From positions 33,957,308 through 34,021,307 of the forward strand of contig CM022951.1 of assembly GCA_012931725.1 (NCBI GenBank): 64,000 bases of DNA, read 5' to 3'. Positions 42,330 through 55,131 of the stretch are shown here, piece after piece. Below the pieces are notes generated by a model that was not told where the DNA came from, made no database searches, and saw only the letters and a list, made by a program, of their open reading frames with translations. Origin of the DNA: Litsea cubeba. Lineage: Eukaryota; Streptophyta; Magnoliopsida; Laurales; Lauraceae. Every line of letters begins with the position of its first letter. The stretch's first letter is position 1. The translations under genes were made by a program, and so were the position numbers.

Positions 42330-45300
42330 ATGGTAAGAATTTTGCTCTATACTTGAAGTTATTTAGATCTCTTGTTTTCCCCCAGTTGCTGACTTTAAGG
42401 GGAAATGAACTTAATATATGCAGGTGAAGTTTACCGCAGAAGAGCTCCGCAGGATTATGGATCTGAAGCATAACATTCGTAATATGTCCGTCATTGCACA
42501 TGTTGATCATGGTATGGAATCCTAACATGTTACTTTTGGTGGTGTTGTTGATTTGAAAACAGGAGCTTATATGCTTTTTTTGCATCTTTGAATGACAATA
42601 GTTATTTCTCAAACACTTCTCCCATGTCATGTATGATCGTACTTGTTTATTATCTTTAAGGAATTTGTTCTACCATGTAAGAAAAACGTGCCTATAACCA
42701 TCTTTATGTACATCTTTCTCTTTCATCGAAGGTCATATCGCATACCTACCAATGTAGAACAATGGTTCTTAACATGTTTGATAAACTCCCATCTCCATTG
42801 CTAACTGGGTGGACTCTTAAAGTATGAATGTCAAAACCCAAAAGGGTTTCCTTTTCACAACCAAATGGATGATGGGATCTATTGTGTACATAACTCCTGT
42901 TTAGCGAGGGGAACACATGTATGCGATTTCTACATGATGTCATATATGTTAATCTACTATTTTTGAATTTTGCAGGAAAATCGACTCTTACTGATTCTTT
43001 GGTTGCGGCTGCTGGTATCATCGCACAAGAAGTCGCTGGAGATGTCCGGATGACAGATACCCGTGCTGATGAAGCAGAGCGTGGTATCACGATTAAGTCT
43101 ACTGGTATCTCTCTTTATTATGAAATGGAAAATGAAGAGTTGAAGAACTACAAGGGTGAAAGGAGTGGAAATGAATATCTGATCAACCTCATTGATTCCC
43201 CTGGGCACGTTGATTTCTCATCCGAGGTCACTGCTGCCCTCCGTATCACTGATGGTGCACTGGTTGTGGTAGATTGCATCGAGGGTGTTTGCGTTCAAAC
43301 TGAGACGGTTCTTCGACAAGCCTTGGGAGAAAGGATTAGGCCTGTGTTGACTGTGAACAAGATGGACCGCTGTTTCCTTGAGCTTCAGGTCGAAGGAGAA
43401 GAAGCCTATCAAACATTCCAGCGTGTCATTGAAAATGCTAATGTTATCATGGCAACTTATGAAGATCCTCTCCTTGGGGATGTCCAGGTCTACCCAGAGA
43501 AAGGAACCGTTGCTTTCTCCGCCGGTCTACATGGTTGGGCCTTCACTCTCACCAACTTTGCCAAAATGTATGCTTCCAAGTTTGGTGTTGATGAATCCAA
43601 GATGATGGAAAGGCTTTGGGGTGAAAACTACTTTGACCCTGCTACCAGGAAATGGACGAGTAAGAATACGGGGTCTCCAACATGCAAGCGGGGTTTTGTT
43701 CAATTTTGCTATGAGCCCATCAAGCAGATCATCAACATATGCATGACTGACCAGAAAGACAAATTATGGCCCATGCTGCAGAAGCTTAATGTAACCATGA
43801 AGTCTGATGAGAAAGATTTGATGGGAAAGGCGTTGATGAAGCGAGTCATGCAGACATGGCTTCCAGCTAGCAAGGCTTTGCTTGAAATGATGATCTTTCA
43901 CCTTCCGTCACCATCTACGGCTCAGAGGTATCGTGTTGAGAACTTGTATGAGGGTCCTCTTGATGACATGTATGCGAATGCAATAAGGAATTGTGACCCT
44001 GAAGGACCTCTTATGCTCTATGTTTCAAAGATGATCCCAGCATCAGATAAGGGTAGATTCTTTGCCTTTGGACGTGTTTTCGCTGGAAAGGTTGCGACTG
44101 GATTAAAGGTGAGAATCATGGGGCCTAACTATGTTCCAGGTCAGAAGAAGGATCTCTACGTGAAGAGTGTGCAGAGAACTGTTATTTGGATGGGAAAGAA
44201 GCAAGAATCAGTGGAGGATGTGCCTTGTGGCAACACTGTTGCTTTGGTCGGTCTCGATCAGTACATCACCAAGAATGCAACTCTGACTAATGAGAAGGAA
44301 GTCGATGCCCACCCAATCCGTGCAATGAAGTTCTCTGTATCACCTGTTGTCCGTGTTGCCGTGCAATGTAAGGTTGCTTCTGACCTACCAAAGCTTGTGG
44401 AAGGTCTGAAACGATTGGCAAAATCCGACCCTATGGTGGTGTGCACAATTGAGGAGTCGGGTGAGCATATCATTGCAGGTGCTGGAGAACTTCACCTTGA
44501 GATCTGCTTGAAAGACTTGCAGGAGGATTTCATGGGTGGGGCGGAGATTACCGTGTCTCCACCTGTTGTCTCTTTCCGTGAGACGGTGCTTGAGAAATCT
44601 TGTCGGACAGTAATGAGCAAGTCTCCTAACAAACACAATCGTTTGTACATGGAAGCCCGCCCCATGGAGGATGGTCTAGCCGAGGCCATTGATGATGGCC
44701 GCATTGGACCAAGAGATGACCCGAAAGTCCGTTCTAAGATCCTGTCAGAGGAATTTGGGTGGGACAAAGATCTTGCCAAGAAGATATGGTGTTTTGGACC
44801 GGAAACCACTGGACCCAACATGGTTGTTGATATGTGTAAGGGAGTTCAATATCTTAATGAAATCAAGGATTCTGTTGTGGCTGGATTTCAGTGGGCGTCG
44901 AAAGAAGGTGCGCTGGCTGAAGAAAATATGCGGGGGATATGCTTTGAGGTGTGTGATGTGGTGCTTCATGCTGATGCAATCCATAGAGGTGGTGGACAGG
45001 TTATTCCAACGGCAAGACGGGCTATCTATGCATCCCAACTGACGGCCAAACCAAGGCTTTTTGAGCCAGTTTATTTGGTGGAGATTCAAGCCCCTGAACA
45101 GGCCCTTGGTGGTATCTATGGCGTCCTTAACCAGAAGCGAGGCCATGTATTTGAGGAGATGCAGAGGCCTGGCACTCCACTCTACAACATCAAGGCGTAC
45201 CTGCCAGTTATTGAATCATTTGGGTTCTCGAGTACTCTTAGAGCTGCTACCTCTGGTCAGGCCTTCCCACAGTGTGTTTTCGATCACTGGGATATGATGT

Positions 45301-45416
45301 CATCCGATCCAATGGACCCGAGCACGCAAGCAGGACTGTTGGTTGCTGACATTCGCAAGAGGAAGGGTCTCAAGGATCAGATGACCCCTCTTTCCGAGTT
45401 TGAAGATAAGCTGTAA
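42330..45416 (+). CDS. eEF2: Eukaryotic elongation factor 2, three coding exons
   Basis: Joined coding parts are 42330-42332 (ATG only, followed by GTAAGA), 42424-42511 and 42976-45416. They total 2532 bases and 843 residues, the usual plant length. The protein is the cytosolic GTPase that drives ribosome translocation. Visible motifs: AHVDHGKS (P-loop, residues 26-33), the switch I region RMTDTR with Thr57, the position phosphorylated by eEF2 kinase in animals, DSPGH (104-108), NKMD (about 158) and SAGLHGW. The diphthamide site AIHRGGGQ is near residue 700, and the C-terminus is PLSEFEDKL. Introns of 91 bases (42333-42423) and 464 bases (42512-42975) have GT...AG ends, and the second splits the Gly31 codon. 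No stop or frameshift is present, so this is a functional host gene and the only one in the window. An in-frame ATG at 42921 lies in the second intron and is not the start. Confidence 0.97.
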
Positions 45417-45620
45417 GGCGGTTAGGATGGGAGTAGTGTTTGTTTTTTATGTTCTACTTGAATTTTCTGAGAACCTTTTTGTCCCCTTTTTTGGATCTTG
45501 CTTGTTTGTGCTTGAGTAATGTTGGTGATAGTATCTTGCTTTAGGTGTCGTGTCAAACAGATACATCTTTTCTTATTTTAATTGTGAGACCCTTTTCTTA
45601 TAACCCATATCAGTGGTATT
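45417..45620 (+). other. eEF2 3' UTR
   Basis: T-rich downstream sequence (TTGTTTTTTATG, TTTTGTCCCC, TTGCTTGTTTGTGC). No canonical AATAAA is seen, so the poly(A) site is only estimated to lie within about 200 bases. Confidence 0.4.
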
Positions 45621-45895
45621 ATCTAATTTTTCTGTTTTTCTGCCCCCCTGAAATTTTCTACATTTTAGCTTCTTATCTTATTTCTGTTTTCTTTAATATG
45701 TGACTGCTATATTATGCCTCACTGGATGTTTGACTGCGAACTTTAGAATGCAGATTCAGTTAACCATTATGGCATCTTCCATTTGATTTGGTCAATATGA
45801 TTTAGTGGTACTGATGGTACAGAAATTCAAACTGTTGCTGTAATTTTGACCTTTTTCACTGATGAATGTGGAACTTACCTACGGTCTAGATGTCG

Positions 45896-45983
45896 TTGCA
45901 GTAATACAATGGAAGCCTCATGTAGAACAGAATTTGATGTTGCAGTAATACAATGGAAGCCTCATGTAGAACATAATTTGATA
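45896..45983 (+). repeat. 44-bp tandem duplication
   Basis: TTGCAGTAATACAATGGAAG and the following bases occur twice in a row (45896-45939 and 45940-45983) with few differences. Confidence 0.9.
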
Positions 45984-46054
45984 TAGCTGCATTTTTTTTT
46001 TCTTCCCCAACTGATCATTGGTAAGTGTACTGAAAATGTTTCAATTGTTTGTGG

Positions 46055-46106
46055 CAAACCTAACCTGTTGGGGTCTATGACAAACCTAACCTGTTGGGGT
46101 CTATGT
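46055..46106 (+). repeat. 26-bp tandem duplication
   Basis: CAAACCTAACCTGTTGGGG and the following bases at 46055-46080 are repeated at 46081-46106. Confidence 0.9.
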
Positions 46107-46845
46107 TTGGACTGTTTGAATCTCTGTTCTGTGGTGTAGCTTGTCCCAGGCTCCAGGGGGTTGGTACAATAAACGGAACTTCTGGTCTGACTCATGCTGG
46201 TCTATTATGCTGCTGCCACAGGAATGATATTACCCCTTTAATTTCAAAGGTCTGCAGGATTCAAGAACAGTGGCCCACCATCGGGACCAAAAGAAACAAG
46301 AAAAAAGAAAAAAGGAATGCGACATGAACAGAACCCTGAGGCTATTTCATATCTAAGAGGTTGCCCATTGGACTGTTTAAAATCTTCTATCAACTATAAA
46401 AATGCCTATCAATGAATAGAGCCTTGGTTATCTGATTCATTATAAACGTTGATTCACTAGTCTTAAACACTTCAGAATATAGCCTGCAAACAGATTCTTA
46501 AGCACTTTCTAACTGAAAATTTTTAAGTTTTAAAATTTTAGTTATAAAGGGAGGAATAAACTGAGATTACAAGAATTACCTCTAGAGTCTAGTCTACCAT
46601 GGATTAAATTGAAGAAAGAAAAATGATTTAGGACGTGTGAACCACAGTAATTCATCTCTAGCACGAAAATATCTTTTTACACCCTCAACATTCTCTCTTG
46701 GATGAGACACCTTATAGGACTCCAGGACAAGCATTAAGACGGAGAAAATAAATTAAGTGGACCGTGAATGTGAGCAAATATGTACTGCAAAAGTAAGAGT
46801 TTATAATGCGAATATAAATAAAACATGAAGTCACAAAAACATTCT

Positions 46846-46887
46846 GTGGGTGTGGATGTGGATGTGGATGTGGATGTGGATGTGTGA
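46846..46887 (+). repeat. (TGTGGA)n hexanucleotide microsatellite
   Basis: About six units of TGTGGA. Confidence 0.9.
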
Positions 46888-48065
46888 CAATGTTCTCTTT
46901 AGAAGGAATGTTGCCTTCTTGTTTTTGTAACGTAGCTATGGGGTGGGGGTCCATTGAACCCACACCAGTGGGAGAGCCCTCGGGTGAGGGAAGGAGATTT
47001 TGAGTCAGGTAAGGGGTCCTTAGATGAAGGAAAGAGTCCTCAGGTGAGGAAAGGGGGCATGCCCAGAGTTCAAACTGACGCCTCTTATCACAATGATAAG
47101 AGGCAGTTGTTAGCAACGTTGCCTTTTTAGAAAATAGGCTACAACCTAGGCCTAGTAGGGAAGTGGTGGTTAACAAATGATGACCTTTTCTGAATATGAA
47201 GATAGGAGGGAGTGATTTTTACTCGCTGAGGTTTTCAATTTCAATACTTTTTTCAAAGTTTTGTTTTCGTTGTATTGTTTTTAGAAAAAAGAGAAATACA
47301 TCCATACATAAAAAAAGGCACCTAATCTCTGTAAATTATGTCCAAAGGAAAAAAAAACCTATCCATATCCAAGACATTAAAATATAAAGCTGGGGCCTAG
47401 GAACTTCATTTTGGTTTTTTTAAGAATGTATATATTCGGATGTATATCCCTTTTTTTTTTTTTTAATTTATAATGAAACTAAAGTTATAAAAAACGGGAA
47501 AGGAAGAAAAAGACAAATTCAATTGAATAAAAATAAAGATGACATTTCATTACAATGAATTCAAAATTTTCATAAATTGTTCCTTCATTTTTGTGCCTTG
47601 CTTTATCTCCGAATACAGCTGAATGTTGTGGGGAGAATCTTGTGTAGCGTCCGCTGAAGAGGAAACGGCTGTGGCAACTAGACCCTCGCCTCAAGGTTGG
47701 ACTTTAATATCCCCTCCATGAGTGGAAATATGGCTAAGAATGACGGCATATGTGGAAAGTCCTTGCTTCTCCAAATGCAGTTTTTCACGCCTTGCCTCCT
47801 ATTTCTGTGGCAAAGGGCTAGACACAAATGCCTCCTTAGAGTCGATTTCTGAACCTTTCCCATGCTCCTGTGGCAGAAGGGTCTGAGAGCATGCAAAGGG
47901 GTCGTTCTGAGACTATTTCTGGTGGAAGGGAACGTCCTTACATTAGATGAGCATTCCCATTGTTTTCTCAGTGGAAGCTAACTGTTTGTGGACCATTTAT
48001 TGTAGACCGTTTTTTGGCAATGGCATAAGCTTGACCTTTCTTGGTGAAAGTTGATCGTTCCTAGA

Positions 48066-48637
48066 TAGAGGTGGCAAAATATAATCCGACCCGGCCTGAC
48101 CCGCATATTACCCGCTTAACCCGACCCGTTTGATAGGCGGGTCGGTCACGGGTCAAGTATTTATGACCGGTAATTAAGTGGGTCGGGTTAGGATTGACCC
48201 ACTTGACCTGCAGAACCCGCTTATTTAAGCTAAAATCGAATTTGATTGTTTTAATGCATAGGCTAAAAAAGAATGAATGGACCTTAACCAATTCAACCCC
48301 ACCCTTTTTATTAATGGAAAGCAAGGTAATGCGCATCAAATGATTGTTAAAATGAGATTAGACCAAATTTGAGCTTAAAAGTCAGTTTTGGTCAGACAAG
48401 GAACCATGGTTGAGTCGATTGATTCACTAGATGGATGTGGGTTATGCGGGTCGACCTGACTTGTATAACCCGCAATGGTTATGCGGGTTTAAGTGGGTCG
48501 GGTTGACCCGTGGTAGGTGCGGGTTAGGGGTTTCCGACCTGTTTAATAAACGGGTCATATGCGGGTTAGACTTGTATAACCCATTTAATAAATGGGTCGG
48601 ACCCGTTTAGCGCAACTCGACCCGATTGCCACCTCTA
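48066..48637. mobile_element. hAT-type MITE, 572 bp, perfect 8-bp target duplication
   Basis: The left end TAGAGGTGGCAAAAT and the complement of the right end TAGAGGTGGCAATCGG form terminal inverted repeats. TTCCTAGA flanks both sides (48058-48065 and 48638-48645), the 8-bp duplication of hAT elements. Subterminal regions are full of GGGTCGGGTT, ACCCGCTTA and CGGGTC words in both orientations, typical of hAT transposase binding regions. There is no transposase. Confidence 0.95.
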
Positions 48638-48741
48638 TTCCTAGATCATTTATGGTGGAAGATATATGTCACGTTATTGGACTATTTTGGTTGAAGCTGG
48701 TCGTTCCTAAATCAACTGTAGCAAAAGTTGGACAATTATTG

Positions 48742-49032
48742 TGTTACACCCCATCCCGAGTTAATCAAGATTAACTCTAATTCATTATAATTAATGCTAA
48801 TTAACTCCGTTTAATTAAGCTAATGATGGTTAATGACCAAATTGAATTGAATTAGCCTCAAATGATTAATTTGGGCTTAATGAAATGATAATGAATGAGA
48901 TTGAATGATTTGAGTTGATTTAGACACAAACAAAGAAAAACAAGGACTTTTCTGTAAATACGGATTTTTGCATATTTTATCTAATACGGTCACTCTTGAT
49001 ACCAACGCATGTATCTCAAAGAGTACGTCAGC
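48742..49032 (+). other. Possible left part of another LTR
   Basis: TGTTACACCCCATCCCGAG at 48742 resembles the start of many plant gypsy LTRs, followed by TTAAT-rich sequence. It is cut at 49033 by the next element. There is no partner copy in the window, so this is a guess. Confidence 0.3.
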
Positions 49033-51574
49033 TATTGACATCAAAAATGTCACTTTGCCTCTTCAACATCAAGAAAGCTATATGAAGCCGCAGCCTACCA
49101 CAAACAGGCAATGCTACTTCCAAAAAATCAAATATTGTCAGAATCAAACAAAAACTGCAAGATCCTTCAAAATAGCCAAGAGAGGAGTATATATGAAGTT
49201 TCGGGCCATTTCAAAATTATTTGGCCTAACTTCATTCCTCCAGCAACTGAACAGGAGCTCCCGGCAGTGATAGCGTCGAAAACATCAAATACTCGATCAA
49301 AGCCTGTGGATGGTCTCAAAATACCTCCAAAAGGCTCCACATCAAGTTCCAAGTCAAACCGACAACGTTTGACCTTACATCAACCCTCAAGCAGCAAACT
49401 CAAGCCTCTCGGCGGCGAGAACCACCAAGGCCATTACTCATCAAACAGAGCACATGAGCGGCTTCAAAATGCTTACAAAGGGCTACATACCAAGTTTTAG
49501 GTAATTTCGACATCATTTGACCAGACTTTGACTCTCGAAAGCGAAATCAGGCCTCCCAGTGGCGAAGCTCCCGAGACCATGATTTCCAAATCAAAGCTAA
49601 TGGATCGTCTCAAAATGACTCCAATAGGCTTCTTGTCAAATTTCAGGTCAATCGGACATCGGTTGACCACACATCAAAGCGCGATATCTTCCTCACGACT
49701 GAATCAAGTCTACTGGCGACAGGACCCACATGGCTTCAAAACTCAATCAAAAGCCTATGGCTGGTCTTATTTATTGCTCAGGAGGCTTCACCTCAAATTT
49801 CAAGTCATTCCAACAACGTTTGACCTAGTTTTGGCTTCTGACGAAAAACTGGCAGCTTTGTGCGACAAAGTCTTCGGCTTTTTCGGAAAATTGGAAACTT
49901 TGTACCTCAATATGCAAGGGTTCTCGTCAAGTTTTCTACAGGAGAATCAGGCCAATAAATGTACAAAAATGTTACGAAAAATACTGAAGAAAAAAGAATC
50001 GGAAAAACCAGAACGAAACGGCCGAAAATCGGCGACCAAAAGGGACCAAGTCCCATGGTCGTCGGAGACCCTGGAAATCCGGGTCGCTAGATTTCCGCCG
50101 AAAGGTCATTTTTTGGTCCCTTTTCGCGTTTCGAGATTTCCAGCCCCTATAGTTTTCCAAAATTCTGACTTTCGATGCACCAAATCCGTCGATCTTCATC
50201 AACATCACGGGTCCGTCTTCAAGAGTATTAAATCATCATTGATCGCCAACCGGTCGACAAAAAAAGTGCACTTTCTGCCCGATCGATCGAGAAATCGACA
50301 GGATAGGTGGCACCGGCATGCTGTTAGCGATCAATGTCTGAAGTTGCAAGGTCATCTGATGTCGATCAGCATGAAGATCCATTGATGATCACCGCAAGAA
50401 GAATTCCAAAAGACGCGGCACAGCCCGCGACTTTTCAAGCGTCTTGGCGACCACTTAATGCTGTTAATTGACCCGTTTATGGCAACTTAATGCGGTCATT
50501 AACTCATTATTTTGGACGGCCCAATCAGAAGCGAACAAATGGGAGTCACAAATCAAAGCAATCATGGCATTTAAACCATGAAACTCCTCCCATGATGGAG
50601 ATTAAAGGCAATTAAAAGCCCTTAATTCTCCACCGGCCAATCAGAAGCCAAGGAAAAGGAGTTACAAAATAAATGAATTAAAACTTGTAACTCCTCACAC
50701 TATGTGACTTTATTACATTTAAAGCCCATAAACTTTTCTAAATGGCTACCAAAGGCCTATAAAAATGGAGTCATTCCAAGAAATCCAGATCCCAAAAAAA
50801 TCCCGATGGAAAAGTTCCAGAAAAATCGATCAAAATCCATGAAAAAGAAAAGAGAGAAAACTCTGCTGAAGTTTTGCACCGACCACCGCTACAAGGTGAC
50901 AAAAATCCCTTGGGGGGCACCCCCCCCCAAGGTCTTTGTCTTCTCCTTCTGCTTCCAATGGCTTAGACGTGGCTTCTCAGCCCATCTACTTAGCTTTTTA
51001 ATGGACACAGGACCTCGTCTTGGTCTTTTCCTCTAAAAATCTGAGGGTTAAGTCAAGCCAAGTGAATCAAGAGCATCATCTGTTCTCATCTGCATCAATG
51101 ATGGTAAAGTCCACATACGACTTGCAACCGTCAATCTGAACGAGTCCCCCACAATCTCCTAAGAAGTTAGATCATCATTTTCTTGCTTTTCGTTGTATGT
51201 TGCATTGTTTAAAGAGACAAAAAATCACAACTCTTGTCTTTCACTATTGATAAGAATTGTAAATCGTATAAATGCCAAACATCGCCTTTAACGACAAAAC
51301 AAATGAAATCGCCTCTTACGGCATTTCAAAAACATATCTCTTTTCTTTATATGTGCAATGAAAGCTTGAAAGAAGTTGATTTCCTTTTCTACTTGCGAAG
51401 GTGGATCTCCGAACCACCACTTGCCAATCTAAGTAGAGTAGAAAATCTGGCACACCCACCCAAAAAAAATGTTGATGCTTACTTTGCCCTCCCGGGCGCG
51501 AAATGGTCGTACCCCACGGACTCGCATGTCCGCCGACCTCAGTAAGTGCCGAGCGGCGAAAGCGCGGTCCATCA
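49033..51574 (+). repeat. Gypsy LTR copy 1, about 2.54 kb
   Basis: It matches the LTR at 55132-57710 along its length. It starts TATTGACATC (TGTTGACACC in the other copies, so the terminal TG has mutated) and ends GGTCCATCA. A primer site follows at 51578. A TATA-like CCTATAAAAATGG lies near 50758. The open frames inside it (for example 49528-50385) are chance readings of LTR DNA. Confidence 0.8.
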
Positions 51575-51577
51575 AGC

Positions 51578-51597
51578 TGGCTCCACCCGGTGGGACT
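51578..51597 (+). other. Primer binding site of copy 1
   Basis: TGGCTCCACCCGGTGGGACT, three bases after the LTR end. The T-arm-like GGGACTCG fits a tRNA 3' half. The related site after copy 3 is TGGCACAGCCGGTGGGACAC. The tRNA is not identified. Confidence 0.5.
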
Positions 51598-51802
51598 CGT
51601 TCATTTGAGAACATGATGCTTAAAAATGGAATATTTGCATATCATATATTTTGCTCTATGCTTATGCTTCCCTTTCTAGATTCTTGGCTCCTTTCTAGTT
51701 GGTGGCCTATTTTGGATTTCGCATCTAAAAATGAGGGGATTTTTTGGAAATTTCTAATTCTATCTTTGAGTTTATTTCCACTCTTTCTCTTATAAAAAAA
51801 AG

Positions 51803-52245
51803 AAAAAAAATCAGATTTCTCAGTGTGGATTCAAAATTGAGAAACTTTGATCATTTCCATTTCGTTCATGTGCTTTCAGAAATGTTGAGCCGGTTCAAAT
51901 TGTGGAATGGGCCATCCTTTCTCTTCGATGAGTTCATTAGGGATCTTAAAAAAAAATCGGATTTCTCAGTTTGGATTCAAAATTGAGAAACTTTGATCCT
52001 TTCCATTTCGTTCATGTGCTTGCAGAAATGTTGAGCCAGTTTGAATTGTGGAATGGGCCATCGTTTCTCTTCGATGAGTTAATTAGGGATCTTAAAAAAA
52101 ATCAGATTTCTTAGTTTGGATTCAAAATTGAGAAACTTTGATCCTTTCCATTTCGTTCATGTGCTTGCAGAAATGTTGAGCCAGTTAGAATTGTGGAAAT
52201 GACCATCGTTTCTCTTCGATGAGTTCATTAGGGATCTTAAAAAAA
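51803..52245 (+). repeat. Tandem array in leader, three ~147-bp units
   Basis: Each unit starts with a short A-run and TCAGATTTCTCAGT, then TTCAAAATTGAGAAACTTTG, CATTTCGTTCATGTGC, AAATGTTGAGCC and CTTCGATGAG. Similar units occur after LTR copy 3. Confidence 0.88.
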
Positions 52246-52507
52246 AGAAAGGTGAAGAACACTAAGGTTGCACCAATTGCGTTCTTTGACCACAATTGAT
52301 TCAAGAAAAGCCTCGTCTAGAGTGTGAAGACAACTTGATTGTTCTAGGTAAGGGTCATCCAAATGAGTTCATTAAGTAATCCTACCTTTACATGGGGGCG
52401 AATCTATGAATTGAGGTTTCATAAGACCGGATTAGGAGGCCTATGTGTACTCTTTCATCTTTAGATCTTCTTTCAAAAAAAAAATCTTTAAAAAAAAATC
52501 CCCGTCT

Positions 52508-53929
52508 GTTGACACCAAAAATGTCACTTTGCCTCTTCAGCATCAAGAAACTATATGAAGTCGCAACCTACCAGAAATGGGCAATGCTACTTCTCAAAAG
52601 ATAAAATCTTATCAGAATCAAACAAAAACTGCAAGATCCTTCAAGATAGCCAAGAGAGGAGTACACAAGAAGCTTCGGGCCATTTTAAAATCATTTGACC
52701 TAACTTCACTCCTCCGACAGCTAAACAGGAGCTCCCGGCGGCGACAGCATCGAAGACACCAAATCTTCGATCAGAGCCTGTGGATCGTCCCAAAATACAT
52801 CCAAAAGGCTCCATATAAAGTTCCAAGTCTAACCGACAATGTTTGACCCTCCATCAACCTTCGAACAGCTAAATCAAGCCTCTCGGCGGCGAGAACCACT
52901 GAGGCCATCACTCATCAAACAGAGCACGTGGGCGGCTTCAAGATGCTTACAAAAGGCTACACGTCAAGTTTCAGGTCATTTCAACAATATTTGACAAGAC
53001 TTTGACCCTCGGAAGCCAAATCAGGCCTCTCGGTGGCGAAGCTCCCCGGGACTATGGTTTTCAAGACAGAGCCTATGGATCGTCTCAAAATGACTCCAGT
53101 AGGTTACCTGTCAAATTTCAGATGAATCAGACATTGGTTGACCGCACATCAAAGCGCGACATCTTTCTCACGATAAAATCAAGTCTACTGGCGACAGGAC
53201 CCCACACGGCTTCAAAACTCAAACAAAAGCCTATGGTTGGTCTTATTTATTGCTCAGGAGACTTCACCTTAAATTTCAGATCATTCCGACATCGTTTGGC
53301 CCAATTTCAGCTTCCGACGGAAAATCGGCAGCTCATCGCGACAAAGTCTTCGGCTTTCCCGAAAAATTGGAAACTTTGTACTCCAAAATGCAAGGATTCT
53401 CATCAAGTTTTCTACAGGGAAACCAGGCCAATAAATGTGCAAAAATTTTAAGAAAAATACAGGAGAAAAAAGAATCAGAAAAGACCTTGAAACGACCGCG
53501 AAACGGGACCAAAAGGGGATAATTTCCCCCAGGGTCGCATCCCGCGACCATGGAGCCCAGAATCCCCGGATTCGCCTCGGAAAGCCCCGTTTTCCGTCGT
53601 TTTTCACGTTTCGAAGCTTCCAACCCCAGTGATTTTTTAAAATTCATACTTTTGAGGCACCAAATCCTTCGACGTCCGTCAAAATCACGGGTCCCTTTAT
53701 GTAGGTTTATGACAATTAAAGCTCATAAACTCTCCTAAATGGCTACCTAAAAGCATATAAATAGGAGAGCATTCCAAGAAGAAAACACAGATCTGAGATT
53801 AGAAAAATCCAAAGCATCAAGCACAAAAAATCCAAAGAAAGAAAAGAGAGAAAACTCTGCTGAAGTTCTACACCGGCCACCGCTACAAGGTGACAAAAGT
53901 CCCTTGGGGGGTACCCCCCCCCCCCCCCC
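52508..53929 (+). repeat. Gypsy LTR copy 2, truncated and internally deleted
   Basis: It starts TGTTGACACC and follows copies 1 and 3. It jumps at about 53694 from CACGGGTCC to CTTTATGTAGG, losing about 0.5 kb, and breaks off after a poly-C run at 53929. TATA box ATATAAATAGG near 53755. Confidence 0.8.
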
Positions 53930-55131
53930 CATTCATCTGCATCAAGATAGTGGTGTCTATGCCAATTTGTTGCAATGGGAGGCATGGGTGCTTCTGGTTT
54001 CATGAAGACTTGAACAAAATGGTTTCCATTGAAGAAACTGTTAGGGATTTTGTGTATTGCAATTTGATGGATGCATTATTCATTTTATTCATCATTTGAA
54101 TTTTCACACATGCATTGTTTTAGAAATCTTGAAATCTTGATTTACTCATGCATTGTTTTAAATCTTGTAAATCTTTCAGTTCATGCATGTTTTGGTTTTA
54201 AACTTGGATGCATTATATTTGAAAAGATTTTTTATGAATCAAGCTAGCCAATGATTTTATTAGTTTCAAATCTTTTTAGCCTTTTTATGTTTCATGATTT
54301 TAAAACACTTAGATTGATTTAATTCATGATTCCATGCTTGGTTTAATAGCCCAAAAATCCCCACAAGAAATTACTTTGATATATGCAAAAGTTGGAATTT
54401 TGTCACAGCTATCGGTCAACTGAACTCAGGATGTCGGTTAACCGAACATGATCCGAACCCACTTCGGTCAGCTGTCGGTCCCAAACCTAGTATGTGAAAA
54501 CTGTGACTTCTAGGAACCTCGGTCAGCTGTCAGTCGAGTGTCGGTCAGATGTCGGTCGACCGAACCCTGCATGTCGACTAACCGATACCTGTTCAACAGT
54601 CCACAATGTTAAAAAATATGACTGTTGGGACTTGACCGTTGCGCTGTAGGTTAACCGAACCCTGAATGTCAGCTAACCGACAACTAGCAGTTGAGAAATT
54701 TTTTCTATAAAAAATGGTTCATTCCAAAGCCAAATGTGTTGAACTTTTAAGCCATTTTTGAGGTGTTCGGAGACAAGAGAAAGGGGAATGAACTAAGGAA
54801 GGCTAAAGGGTCAAATGAAAAGCTAAAGCTTGGATTAATGAAGTTAAATCTCTAAATAAGTTTTACTTTTCATAATCATATGTTATATGCCTTGTTTAAA
54901 TCTTTGGTAAATGATTTTTAGCATGATAAATATGATGTGTTGAATCCATTACTTTCATTCAATCTTTGATTTAAGTTGTGATGGATTTTTCACTTTGATT
55001 CAAACCAAGTTTTGTTCTAAAACTTTATAAAACATGTTTTGTCAAAAACCTTTGATTTCTTTTATAACATGTTTCATTTACTTGGTTGAATCTTCATTGT
55101 TGTTTTTAATCTTTAAAACCTTAGTTAAACT
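53930..55131. other. Unassigned insert between LTR copies, LTR-like U3 features
   Basis: No gene. 54412-54690 holds about ten variants of CGGTTAACCGAAC, CGGTCGACCGAAC and TCGGTCAGCTG. A TATA-like CTATAAAAAATGG follows near 54703. This resembles the GTCGACCG cluster plus TATA box of the young copia U3, so it may be part of a copia LTR. There is no partner copy and no defined ends. Confidence 0.45.

Larger units (their letters stand above)
45621..48057. other. Intergenic region downstream of eEF2
   Basis: No gene or large element that I can support. It contains the small repeats listed separately. The stretch 46960-47060 repeats the words GTGAGGGAAGG, GGTGAGGAAAGG and GTCCTTAGATGAAGG. Around 47640-47900 related phrases (GTGGAAA, TGTGGCA, TGGAAGG) recur without a reading frame. 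Confidence 0.5.
51575..52507 (+). other. Leader of internally deleted gypsy element (copy 1)
   Basis: It carries the primer site, a 3-unit tandem array and a block matching 58465-58680 (GATTCAAGAAAAGCC, AAGTAATCCTACC, GGAGGCCTATGTGTACTC). It then stops in an A-rich tract directly against the next LTR start at 52508. All coding sequence is missing. Confidence 0.7.

Noticed and set aside
42152..42427. ORF starting with a poly-Pro run
   Set aside because: It reads across a poly-C microsatellite and the last part of an intron.
42921..42975. In-frame upstream ATG for a shorter eEF2 start
   Set aside because: It is intronic. The P-loop would be lost. The conserved N-terminus is encoded by 42330-42332 and 42424-42511 with good splice sites.
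47640..48057. Considered a gene fragment because of repeated phrases
   Set aside because: No frame stays open and no protein motif is recognisable on either strand.
49528..50385. 285-codon ORF in the LTR array
   Set aside because: It is within an LTR copy, and the other two copies of the same LTR do not keep the frame.
53930..55131. Considered as the missing 3' end of LTR copy 2
   Set aside because: Beyond a short CATCTGCATCAA match it does not follow the other LTR copies. It has its own CGGTTAACCG cluster and TATA-like box.
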